NCBI GenBank assembly: GCA_934149245.1
Contig: CAKPER010000001.1
Coordinates: forward strand, 1-64,000
DNA: 64,000 bases
Reading direction: 5' to 3'
Source of the DNA: an uncultured Bacilli bacterium
Lineage (GTDB): Bacteria > Bacillota_I > Bacilli_A > RF39 > UBA660
A model generated the notes under the pieces. It saw only the letters and a list, made by a program, of their open reading frames with translations, was not told the DNA's origin and searched no databases. The position numbers and the translations under genes are program-made. This document shows, piece after piece, positions 7,457-16,087 of the stretch (position 1 is the stretch's first letter; each line of letters starts with the position of its first letter).

Positions 7457-10402
7457 TTATTTTTTAATATCTTCTAATCTTACACTAACTAATTTACTTA
7501 CACCAGATTCTTGCATAGTAATACCATATAATACGTCAGCAAATTCCATGGTTTTCTTTTTATGAGTAATTAAGATAAACTGTGTTTTATCACGATATTT
7601 GTATAAGTATCTACCAAATGATTCAACATTAGCATCATCTAGAGCAGCTTCTACTTCATCTAGAAGACAGAAAGGAACGGGCCTTACATTTAAAATAGCA
7701 AAAAGTAAGGAAATTGCTGTAAATGTTTTTTCACCACCAGATAATAAAGTGATGCTTTTTAGCTTTTTTCCTGATGGAACGGCTTGAATTTCTATTCCTG
7801 TTTCTAGAATATTATCAGGATTAGTTAAAATCAACTCAGCTTCCCCACCCTGAAACATACTAACAAATACTTTTTTAAATTCAGATCTTATTTCTTCAAA
7901 TGTTTTTAAGAATTTTTCTTGCATTACTTCATCCATTTCATTGATTATTTCTAGTAAGGTATTTTCAGCGTTATGTAAGTCTTCTTTTTGTTTAGTTAAG
8001 AACTCATATCTAGTATTTATTCTATCAAACTCATCAATAGCACCTAAATTAACATAAGGAATGCTTTTTAACTCCAACTTAAGACTGTTTACTTTATCTC
8101 TGGCTAGTGATTCTTCTAATTCTAATTTATAATTATTAATAGCACTTTCGTAGGTTATATTATATTCCTCTGTTAGAGTAAGAAGTAAATTATCTAGTTT
8201 TAGAGAAATTGTATTTAAAGATAATTCTAATTTATTTAACTCCTTCTCCTTAGCAGAAATATAGGTATTGCTTTTGTTTCTGGTTTGTTCTATTTCTAGA
8301 ATATCAGCATTAATTATTTCTTTTTTCTTTGTTAAACTAGTAATTTCGGCGTTGACATTATCTTTACTACCTATAGAAGAATAATACATAGTTAAAAGAT
8401 TATCTAATTCCTTATCAGTATTATTATTAGAAATAGATTCTAAATCTATTAATTCTCTTGCTAATGATTCTTTTTGTTCTTTTTGTTCGCTACGAGATAG
8501 TTCTAGTTTTTGCTGCTTATCCATTAAATCAGTTAAAGATGTTTTAATAGTATAGTTTTTTTCTTCTAGACTAAGAATATTTTGCTCTAATAATTTAGAT
8601 TCCGTATTAAACTTATTTAAGTTTTCTGTTAGGGTGTTTAGTTCTCTTTTATAACTATCTAATTTATATTTTTCTTTTATGATATTATTAATTTTATTGA
8701 GAGAGCCACCAGTAATAGAACCTCCTATATTTACTACTTGACCATCTAATGTTACTACTCTATATTTATGATTAATGATATTACTTATGATATTAGCGTT
8801 ATCTATATTATCAGCTATTATAATATTACCTAGACTGTTTTTGATAATATTTTGATATTCAGAGGAGTATGTTACTAAGTTAGATGCTATATTTATATAA
8901 CCTTTAATGTTTGTAAGTCTATTTTGAGTTATTTCATCTATATATCTTGCTTTGATTGTGTCTAGAGGATAGAAAGTAGCTCGACCAAGATTATTTTCTT
9001 TTAAATAGTTTACACACTCTTTGGCATTTTCTTTAGTATCTATTACAAGATAGTTAGTAGATGGGCCTAGAGCAATATTTATGGCAGTTTTATATTCATC
9101 TGCTATAGAAATTAAATTACCTATTACATTATGTACTCCTGATATTCTAGGATTATTTAAGATGTTTTTTATAGAAGATGGTAGTAGATTATTGTTATTT
9201 ATATTTTCTTCTAAATAAGATATTTTATAGTTTAGATTAGTGATATCTCTATTACTATCATTTATTTTAGTAGTTATTTTATTCTTTTTTTGTTTTGTAT
9301 TATCAAGTTCTGTATAAATTTTTGCTTGTTCTTTTAATAATTCATTATGGGAATTATTGCTTTCTTCTAATAATAAAGATAGTTTATTTATTTCGTTATC
9401 ATACTTTAAAATATTTTCTTTTAGGGAGACAATATTATTTGATATTTCATCTGATTCTTTAGTGTATTTTTGTCTTTCTTTTAAAACTTTTATATTGGCA
9501 TCTATTTTTTCAATATTCTTAGTTAGTTCAATTAATAATTTTTGTTTTTCAGAAATACTATCTTCTATTTCTTTTATTTTATCTTTTTTAGTTAAGATAT
9601 CTATATCATATGATGATGTGTTAGATGATAGTGATACTAATTCATCATTTAGAGTATCAATATTAGTTTTTGTTTTTTGTAATTTATTGTTTAGATTAGT
9701 AATATCGTATGTTATTAAAGAAATATCTATCTCTTTTAATTCTTCTTTTAATTCTAAGTATTTTTTAGCATCTTGACTTTGCTTTCTTAGAGGTTCTAGA
9801 TTTATTTTTAATTCACTTATGATATCATTTACTCTATTTATATTGCTATTGGTTCTATCTAATTTTTTTAAGGCTTCTGTTTTTCTTTTTTTATATTTTA
9901 AAACACCAGCAGCACTTTCAAAGATTAATCTTCTATCTTGGGGTTTGGTAGATATTATTTCATCTATTTTTCCTTGTGAGATTATGTTAAATGCTTCTTT
10001 ATCGGCACCAGAATCAGTAAAAAGACTAGTAATGTCTTTTAGGCGACAATGCTCATTATTTAGGAAATATTCGTTCTCCCCTGTTCTATACATTACTCTT
10101 TTTATAGAAACTTCGCTGTAATTTGTTTGTAAATGTTTATCTTCATTATCAAATGTTAAAGTTACAGAAGCACTATTTAAAGCTTTTCTACTTTTACTTC
10201 CAGAGAATATAATATCAGTAGAAGTATCTCCTCTTAATGATTTTACAGATTGTTCTCCTAATACCCATCTTACAGCATCTACTATATTACTTTTACCACT
10301 ACCGTTAGGTCCTACTATACCGTTAATATTTTTTTCAAAATTGATTTCTGTTTTATCGGCAAAAGATTTAAAGCCGTATGCTTTGATACTCTTCAAGTAC
10401 AT
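7457..10402 (-). CDS. smc: Chromosome segregation ATPase SMC, short-armed
   Basis: SMC dimers form the condensin ring that organises and segregates the chromosome. The Walker A motif GPNGSGKS is at residues 31-38. The hinge lies around residues 410-530, with ISGVHNVIGNLI at its start. The C-terminal head has the ABC signature LLSGGEKTFTA and Walker B CLLDEVEAALDD. At 981 residues it is about 200 shorter than usual (roughly 1,180). Both heads and the hinge are complete, so the loss is in the coiled-coil arms. It lies between its own promoter and tRNA-Thr; no scpA or scpB is in the window. Confidence 0.96.
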   Translation of the reverse strand: MYLKSIKAYGFKSFADKTEINFEKNINGIVGPNGSGKSNIVDAVRWVLGEQSVKSLRGDTSTDIIFSGSKSRKALNSASVTLTFDNEDKHLQTNYSEVSIKRVMYRTGENEYFLNNEHCRLKDITSLFTDSGADKEAFNIISQGKIDEIISTKPQDRRLIFESAAGVLKYKKRKTEALKKLDRTNSNINRVNDIISELKINLEPLRKQSQDAKKYLELKEELKEIDISLITYDITNLNNKLQKTKTNIDTLNDELVSLSSNTSSYDIDILTKKDKIKEIEDSISEKQKLLIELTKNIEKIDANIKVLKERQKYTKESDEISNNIVSLKENILKYDNEINKLSLLLEESNNSHNELLKEQAKIYTELDNTKQKKNKITTKINDSNRDITNLNYKISYLEENINNNNLLPSSIKNILNNPRISGVHNVIGNLISIADEYKTAINIALGPSTNYLVIDTKENAKECVNYLKENNLGRATFYPLDTIKARYIDEITQNRLTNIKGYINIASNLVTYSSEYQNIIKNSLGNIIIADNIDNANIISNIINHKYRVVTLDGQVVNIGGSITGGSLNKINNIIKEKYKLDSYKRELNTLTENLNKFNTESKLLEQNILSLEEKNYTIKTSLTDLMDKQQKLELSRSEQKEQKESLARELIDLESISNNNTDKELDNLLTMYYSSIGSKDNVNAEITSLTKKKEIINADILEIEQTRNKSNTYISAKEKELNKLELSLNTISLKLDNLLLTLTEEYNITYESAINNYKLELEESLARDKVNSLKLELKSIPYVNLGAIDEFDRINTRYEFLTKQKEDLHNAENTLLEIINEMDEVMQEKFLKTFEEIRSEFKKVFVSMFQGGEAELILTNPDNILETGIEIQAVPSGKKLKSITLLSGGEKTFTAISLLFAILNVRPVPFCLLDEVEAALDDANVESFGRYLYKYRDKTQFILITHKKKTMEFADVLYGITMQESGVSKLVSVRLEDIKK

Positions 10403-10425
10403 TTATATCACCATCTTACATATAT

Positions 10426-10454
10426 AATTTACCATATTTTTAGCTCTTTGACAA
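10426..10454 (-). promoter_or_regulatory. Promoter of smc
   Basis: On the minus strand TTGTCA (10449-10454), a 17-base spacer and TAAATT (10426-10431), 24 bases upstream of the smc ATG. The reverse strand of the -35 region reads TTGACA, so weak divergent activity is possible. Confidence 0.55.
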
Positions 10455-10589
10455 GAATTTTACTGTTTGGCTTAATAAATTTCTTCTATCTCTTGCTTTG
10501 GGAATGCTTTAAGTTATTATAATGACATTAAAAAAGAAAAAATATTTGTTAGTATTTAGGAAATCTACATACATACACTTAGATGAAGA

Positions 10590-10632
10590 AAATAGTTAAC
10601 TTTTTCTTTTTTAACTATTTTTTTGTTATACT
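10590..10632 (+). promoter_or_regulatory. Inverted repeat plus -10 box upstream of the 499-aa gene
   Basis: AAATAGTTAA (10590-10599) and TTAACTATTT (10611-10620) are perfect 10-base arms around an 11-base loop. A TATACT box follows at 10627-10632, and the repeat occupies the place of the -35 box. This suggests an operator for a repressor or activator. The T-run after the repeat could instead make it a terminator of upstream plus-strand transcription. Confidence 0.45.
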
Positions 10633-10671
10633 AAAAATGTACTGAAAAAATATATAAAGGAGATGATGTTT

Positions 10672-12162
10672 ATGAATGAATTATATAGTGCTTGTATTAT
10701 TCACAAAAGAAAAGACTCTTTTGAATCATTATATTTACAATATTTCTTAGAATTTATAGGAATTGGTGTTTTTAATTATAGTTTTGATAATACTAGTGAG
10801 GAAAATAATTTTATTTTGTATGGTCAAGATTTTAATCCGGTTGCTGCTGCTATGCCCAATGCTAAAAATCCTCTCAAAAAACAAAATAGAACGCGAAAAG
10901 ATAATATAGTTAATCAAGATTTATTTTGTAGAGAAATGAATCATAGTTTTGATACTTTTATATTATTAAATTATGATGAGCAAGATAATGATTGGATTTC
11001 TGAAATATATAATGTTGCACCTAATACGAAAATTTATAGACTTAATACTAATGATTATAAAAGCAATGTCGATATGTTAAGAGATACTATTTTTAAAGTT
11101 TTTTATGATGAAAATACTTACATTAATACTAGTGATAAGGATAATTTAAATTCAGTAATTAATCTTTACGAGAATGAGCATATGGTTTCATTGTTATATT
11201 CATTTACAACTAATGTCTTAATTAAAAATCCTAAATTTGATGTGGCCTCTTTTGATAAGGCTTGGATTAGAGTTTTTGATGAATTGAATAAGATTGTAGA
11301 TGATACTCTAAAAACAAGTGATGATATTAATTTTAAGAGACATTTGAAATTTGCTTTATTAAAAACTAAATTTGAACATAATAAGTTTAGACTTATATCT
11401 AAAAGCAGATTTCCACGATTTGATATTAATAGTTTGTTTGAAGAAGTAAAACAGGAGGAAGAATTATATTTTGATAGTTCTTTAAAAAAGCAAAAGTTTT
11501 TTGCTATAGGTTTTTTGCGTCCACTTGTGTATAAATATGATGCTTGTTATATGTCTATTATGAGACCAGAAGGAGAAAAAACTGCTGAATTATATTCTTT
11601 TCCAACTACATTTTTTACAGAATTAATTGATAAAATAATTCTTTTTAATCTTAAACATAGATTCGGTGGAAAAACTATGATAACGACTGATAATATTCGT
11701 AGATACCGTTATAAATACGTGGAATATAGTAATGATATGAAAAATTTATTTCAATCGGTAGCCTTTTCCACAGAAAGAGATAATGTTAAAACAAGAGGGT
11801 GTAATGCTGATGATATTATGGTTGGTTTGTACGGAAAAAAAGTAGTACAAGCTAGGCATTATATTTATAGAGAACTAATATTAGATTTTGATAAAAACAT
11901 TAACTATGTACCTTTAGAAAATATTGAGCTTTTTTTGAGAATTTGTTATGAGGTTGATAAAACTACTATTGATAATTACAAGGTGATAGACAGTATTGGA
12001 GATGGTGGTTTTATTGATAAGATGTATGTAGAAAATAGTAATACACCTAATGCTAAAGAGTTTGCTAAAGGGGCTTTAAAAGATATACTCCCTGATACTT
12101 TAAGATATATTGAATTTTATAGTGATTGTGAAAGTCATAAAAAAAGAGAACTTAAAAAGTAA
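10672..12162 (+). CDS. Unrecognised cytoplasmic protein (about 496 aa)
   Basis: An in-frame ATG exists at 10663, but AAAGGAG at 10656-10662 is correctly spaced only for the ATG at 10672, so I use that start. I recognise no family. The first ~130 residues alternate predicted strands and helices (SACIIHKRKDSFESL, then FILYGQDF, then TFILLNYDEQ), which could be a Rossmann-like or TIR-like fold; this is speculation. The rest is helical and acidic, with many Tyr and Phe. There is no signal peptide. It stands alone on the plus strand between smc and the sortase operon, which it meets tail to tail. Confidence 0.75.
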   Translation: MNELYSACIIHKRKDSFESLYLQYFLEFIGIGVFNYSFDNTSEENNFILYGQDFNPVAAAMPNAKNPLKKQNRTRKDNIVNQDLFCREMNHSFDTFILLNYDEQDNDWISEIYNVAPNTKIYRLNTNDYKSNVDMLRDTIFKVFYDENTYINTSDKDNLNSVINLYENEHMVSLLYSFTTNVLIKNPKFDVASFDKAWIRVFDELNKIVDDTLKTSDDINFKRHLKFALLKTKFEHNKFRLISKSRFPRFDINSLFEEVKQEEELYFDSSLKKQKFFAIGFLRPLVYKYDACYMSIMRPEGEKTAELYSFPTTFFTELIDKIILFNLKHRFGGKTMITTDNIRRYRYKYVEYSNDMKNLFQSVAFSTERDNVKTRGCNADDIMVGLYGKKVVQARHYIYRELILDFDKNINYVPLENIELFLRICYEVDKTTIDNYKVIDSIGDGGFIDKMYVENSNTPNAKEFAKGALKDILPDTLRYIEFYSDCESHKKRELKK

Positions 12163-12194
12163 GAATACTAATACTTTTGTAAAGTTCTTTTTTT
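12141..12194. terminator. Shared bidirectional terminator of two convergent genes
   Basis: A long A-rich arm (12141-12161) pairs with a T-rich arm (12172-12194) through AGAACTT/AAGTTCT and AAAAGTA/TACTTTT. It has A/T runs on both sides and includes the last codons of both convergent genes, so each gene ends inside the other's terminator. Confidence 0.75.
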
Positions 12195-13286
12195 ATTATT
12201 AATATTTTCATCTTGATAAATATACTTAATTAAATCATCATATTTAGGTAATTTAATAAATAGTGAGTTTTTGGTTTTGATTGTTTCTTTACTTTGAATA
12301 TCATTGTCTAATTTATCAAAACAAGAAACTATTATATCTTGAATACTATTAACTGAAACTACTGTAGAATTTAAAATGTCATTTTTAAGTTTTTCTAATT
12401 CTTCTTTAGCTCTTTTTTCTTTGGTTATAGAGAGATAAGCAAAATTATTTGCATATTTTGCCCAATTTTCTTCAAAGAAATTTAAAACTATATTTTTATC
12501 TATAGGATTAAATTTTAGTCTTAGCATTAACATTACTAGATTTTGTTTAGCGTGATTATAATTATTAGTTATAAGTGAATCTACTTCATCTTCATATTTA
12601 TGTCTTTTGGAATTTCCTTTATATTGGGATCTTGATAAGGCATTTATGAAGAAACTAAACCATTCTGGAGATGCTACTCCATATCTATAAGCTGTACAAG
12701 GAATTTCAGCATATGAAATTCGATTAATACATTCTACTTGGTGGTAGCCAAGGACTCCGTCACAGCCATATTTCATAAAGATATCATCTATTTTATTCAA
12801 ATTGCTTTGAGAAGTAAATGATATATTAGGATTAATACCATGATTTTTGATACTATCATAAAATACAGAGTTAAAAGAATGAAATTTGTAAGTATTTCCT
12901 AATATTTTTTGAATTATATAATTAAATAGATTGTTTTTTATTGTTTCATCAGATAAGCATTCTTTGGTAAGCTCTAGTTCATCTAATAATTCTTTTACAA
13001 ATAAATCTAGAATATGATTTCTAGCACAAATATTATTATCAAGGGCGTAAAAATTTACTTTTTCATCATTTATTAACTTTTTCATAAGTTCTTTTAAAAA
13101 TTTGTTTAATTTAGATACATCTATTTTATTATTGTGAGAAAATATTATGTAATATTTTAAGCTAATATCAATAATATCACCTACTATATCTACATTAATA
13201 TCTTCGTATTTTTCTTCAAACTCTTCTTTTAATGGCGATAATATTTCTTTAAATTCTTTTGAACAAAAATATTCTTCAATCATCAT
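12168..13286 (-). CDS. Unrecognised protein at the end of the sortase operon (372 aa)
   Basis: No signal peptide or membrane segment is seen. The first 130 residues are acidic and helical. A conserved-looking core follows (about residues 130-220): KFHSFNSVFYDSI, then NHGINPN, LGYHQVE, NRISYAEIP, and ASPEWFSFF. The opening His-Ser-Phe-Asn followed by an I...HG turn recalls the start of ADP-ribosyltransferase-like folds, but I cannot support an enzyme call. It is the last gene of the adhesin/sortase operon (22 bases after the preceding gene) and shares its terminator with the opposing gene, so a link with that surface system is plausible. Confidence 0.7.
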   Translation of the reverse strand: MMIEEYFCSKEFKEILSPLKEEFEEKYEDINVDIVGDIIDISLKYYIIFSHNNKIDVSKLNKFLKELMKKLINDEKVNFYALDNNICARNHILDLFVKELLDELELTKECLSDETIKNNLFNYIIQKILGNTYKFHSFNSVFYDSIKNHGINPNISFTSQSNLNKIDDIFMKYGCDGVLGYHQVECINRISYAEIPCTAYRYGVASPEWFSFFINALSRSQYKGNSKRHKYEDEVDSLITNNYNHAKQNLVMLMLRLKFNPIDKNIVLNFFEENWAKYANNFAYLSITKEKRAKEELEKLKNDILNSTVVSVNSIQDIIVSCFDKLDNDIQSKETIKTKNSLFIKLPKYDDLIKYIYQDENINNKKRTLQKY

Positions 13287-13308
13287 TTATCCCCCTTTTT
13301 ATTCTTTT

Positions 13309-14262
13309 TTAAGATATAGTTTCTTTGTTTTTTAAGTATTTTTTTAACAAATTATATTCATCGACATTAATTTTAGATAGTTGATTTAAATCTAGACTAA
13401 TGCTATTTACATCTTTAATACCTAATTTATTTATTATATTTAAAATCTTAGTATATTCAACCAAAGTACAGCCGTTAGTTAGTTTGGCATTTATGTCTTT
13501 TTTTAAGATAGAATAATTTTTTAAAATAGTATCTTTATCACTTTCATAAAATATTGCACTACAATCTACGCCATTTATGTAAAATAAATCTCTTGGATCA
13601 AATTCTTTAGTAGTACTCGTATTATAAGAAATATTTTCTTTTGGAGGATGATAAGCATATATTGGCTCTGGAATACTTGGCTCTACAACTTGTATATCTG
13701 GTTGAAATGACTCATAATCTCCTTGCTCATCTTCAAGTTTTTTTGACTTAATTTTTTCTTTTATCTTATTTATAAAAGGTTTAGTTATATAAGTTAAAAA
13801 AATTATTTCTATATATAATAGAAAGATAATAATATTTATATCTATTACTTTAATTATTATGTTAGTATCTATATTAGAAAATATATTTAATCTACTATTT
13901 ATTAAAAGAAGAATATTAGTTATAAATATTAAAATATTACTTGTAAATAATAGATAATTTATTATTTTATAGGTTATATCTAGTTTATAATTTAGGGTTA
14001 CTATAGTTATAACATTGCCTATTATTAAAAGGATTAGATAAGTTTTTATAGATAAATAACTTAAGCTAAAGATACTATTTAGAATATCATTAAAAAGATA
14101 GAAACCATACCAAGATATAGTAGTAAATACTATTAGATAGAATTCTATTGTTATTCCATGTTTTATTCTAGGAACTAAAAAAAGAAGAGATGCTATTAGG
14201 ATGGTTAGTACTAGCGATATGTAGTATAAATTAATATTATTAATAAATTGAGTTAGTTGCAT
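13309..14262 (-). CDS. Polytopic membrane protein with cytoplasmic Pro-rich tail (317 aa)
   Basis: About six hydrophobic segments fill residues 1-165, then a basic loop (KIKEKIKSKK), a Pro/Glu-rich linker (PDIQVVEPSIPEPIYAYHPP) and a folded-looking C-terminal tail of about 90 residues. The architecture matches the next upstream gene (14276-15436), so the two are probably diverged paralogues. No transporter signature is seen. Position in the operon, right after the sortase, suggests a membrane partner of the surface-protein machinery. The start is supported by AGGTGAT upstream. Confidence 0.75.
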   Translation of the reverse strand: MQLTQFINNINLYYISLVLTILIASLLFLVPRIKHGITIEFYLIVFTTISWYGFYLFNDILNSIFSLSYLSIKTYLILLIIGNVITIVTLNYKLDITYKIINYLLFTSNILIFITNILLLINSRLNIFSNIDTNIIIKVIDINIIIFLLYIEIIFLTYITKPFINKIKEKIKSKKLEDEQGDYESFQPDIQVVEPSIPEPIYAYHPPKENISYNTSTTKEFDPRDLFYINGVDCSAIFYESDKDTILKNYSILKKDINAKLTNGCTLVEYTKILNIINKLGIKDVNSISLDLNQLSKINVDEYNLLKKYLKNKETIS

Positions 14263-14275
14263 AATATCACCTACT

Positions 14276-15436
14276 TTAATTAGAATAATTTTTTAACATT
14301 CCTTTAAATAAGCCATATTCTTGGTAAGAATATTTTGCTATTAATTTTTGTTCTAATTCTTTATTAATTTTTATAATGTTTCCACCATTATTATCTCTTA
14401 CTTCTTTTAACATTTTATTAAATATTCTATAATCGTTTAGAGTATAATCTTCTTTAGTTATAGGAGAAATTTCTTTTGCCTCTTCTTTTATTATTTCTTT
14501 ATTTTCTTTGATTATTGGTAAGCCATTATGTAATAATTTATCTAGAAGAATATCACTAGTTACTTCTGGTTCTATTGTAGGTTTAGGGACTTCAATATTT
14601 AATGTTGGAATAATTTCCTCTTTTTCTGGTATGGTTTCTATGTTAGTTGTTATATTAGAATTTGAAGTATTAAGGTTATAGTTATTTTCTTTAGCTTTAT
14701 ACTCTGTAAATGTGCTTAAGGCTGGGATAGTAGCAAGTGATGGTGCTAATGGTTCTTCTTCTATATCTAGAGCTAAGGCTGGTTCTTCTTTTATAGTTTG
14801 TTTTGAAACTGAAGTGTATAATTCTGGGACAGGGGCTTCTGTATAAGTTTTTTCTTCTTGATGTTCAGTTATCTTAGAGGCTGCTTTATTAGTAATATAT
14901 AATACTATTAAAGATAACAACCAGATTATGAATACACTAATACTTATTTCTAGTAAAATAACTAAATTATTATTGGTAAACATTGATTTTTTAGAGAAAA
15001 TATCTATTTTATTTTTAGAGATTATATCTAGTATTAAAACCATTAAAAACTTTGTTGTAAAGAAGCAGGTCATATTTGCTACTTTATAATTAGTTTCTGT
15101 TTTCTTATTTAACATACTAGTTAGTGCTATTATATCTACTACTGTTAATGTGAATAGATATACTTGTATTGATGGAAAATAGATATCTGTAAATAAGTGA
15201 GTAGCAATACTATCAAATACTTTACTTAATTCTTGATAATTATTTATAATTGTTAAAGTTAGTAGAATTAAGTAGCTTATTAGCATTAGGACTACTACTT
15301 TGTTTTTGTTTTTCTTTTTTATAAATAACACCAATGTTAATACTAAAAGTATTCCTAGAAATACTAGATAAATATATGATGATTTTATTAGTGTAAATAA
15401 TACACTTATTTTTCCTAGTATATTAGTGTATTTCAT
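14276..15436 (-). CDS. Polytopic membrane protein with long Pro/Glu-rich tail (386 aa)
   Basis: Roughly six membrane segments (residues 15-190) precede a cytoplasmic linker rich in Pro, Glu and Thr (PEVTSD, VPKPTIEPE, TIPEKEE) and a short helical end (TLNDYRIFNKML, SYQEYGLFKGML). It lies 18 bases after the sortase gene and 13 before its apparent paralogue. The start has a strong GGGGGG ribosome site. The family is unknown to me. A platform beside the sortase or secretion channel would fit the context, but that is inference. Confidence 0.75.
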   Translation of the reverse strand: MKYTNILGKISVLFTLIKSSYIYLVFLGILLVLTLVLFIKKKNKNKVVVLMLISYLILLTLTIINNYQELSKVFDSIATHLFTDIYFPSIQVYLFTLTVVDIIALTSMLNKKTETNYKVANMTCFFTTKFLMVLILDIISKNKIDIFSKKSMFTNNNLVILLEISISVFIIWLLSLIVLYITNKAASKITEHQEEKTYTEAPVPELYTSVSKQTIKEEPALALDIEEEPLAPSLATIPALSTFTEYKAKENNYNLNTSNSNITTNIETIPEKEEIIPTLNIEVPKPTIEPEVTSDILLDKLLHNGLPIIKENKEIIKEEAKEISPITKEDYTLNDYRIFNKMLKEVRDNNGGNIIKINKELEQKLIAKYSYQEYGLFKGMLKNYSN

Positions 15437-15454
15437 GGTGTATCCCCCCTTTTT

Positions 15455-16087
15455 TTATTCAACGTTTACTAATTCTAATATATATATTGTTTGTCTTGTT
15501 TCGTCATCTTTAGTACAAGTGATTAAAGTCATAGTACTTTTTTCTTCATTACGATAAACAGTTACTGTTCCATCTTTTATATCTGTATAGATATTTACTA
15601 TTTTGTAGTTATATTTATGATCTTTATAGTATAAGCTTGCTGTATCTCCTAGACCTAGCTTATAAAGATTTGCAAAAAAGCTATTACTGTAGTTTCCTGA
15701 GTGACCTATGATAATTACATTACCATTTTCTTCATCTGGATAGTTTGAAACATCTAATATTTTTATGTTGTATCTAACATTATTAAGAGATGATTCTTTA
15801 GAATAGAATCCTTTATAAAAACCTATTTTAGGTATTTCAAGTTTCCCTATATATGATTCATAGTTTTCGTCTGTATCTTTACTATTTGCTTCCCCTTCTT
15901 CATTATTGGTAGTACTTGCTACAGCTTCAGTATTATCTTTTGCAAGAGACTCTGATATTGCTATATTCATACTACTAAATACTTTTTCTCTTTTATCTAT
16001 TATATAATTATTAAGCAAAAGAGCAATACCAATTATTACAAGTATTACTCCGGCTGCTATTTGATATTTTATTCCTTTAATTTTCAT
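15455..16087 (-). CDS. Sortase (transpeptidase)
   Basis: Sortases cut LPXTG-like signals and join the protein to the cell wall or to a pilin. The catalytic set is visible: His129 in IIIGHSGNYS, Cys191 in the TLITC motif and Arg198 in DDETRQT. One N-terminal membrane anchor (residues 8-28) precedes an acidic linker of about 45 residues. At 210 residues it is normal for the family; I cannot fix the class from motifs alone. Its ATG overlaps the end of the adhesin gene by 11 bases, so translation is coupled, and the VPSTG signal of that adhesin is its likely substrate. Confidence 0.92.
   Translation of the reverse strand: MKIKGIKYQIAAGVILVIIGIALLLNNYIIDKREKVFSSMNIAISESLAKDNTEAVASTTNNEEGEANSKDTDENYESYIGKLEIPKIGFYKGFYSKESSLNNVRYNIKILDVSNYPDEENGNVIIIGHSGNYSNSFFANLYKLGLGDTASLYYKDHKYNYKIVNIYTDIKDGTVTVYRNEEKSTMTLITCTKDDETRQTIYILELVNVE

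Noticed and set aside
9357..10121. Plus-strand ORFs of 100-139 codons opposite smc
   Set aside because: They are low-complexity, Phe/Ser/Leu-rich shadows of a coiled-coil gene and lack ribosome sites.
10655..10665. Start of the 499-codon frame at 10663
   Set aside because: The ribosome site AAAGGAG would touch that ATG; the ATG at 10672 has correct spacing.
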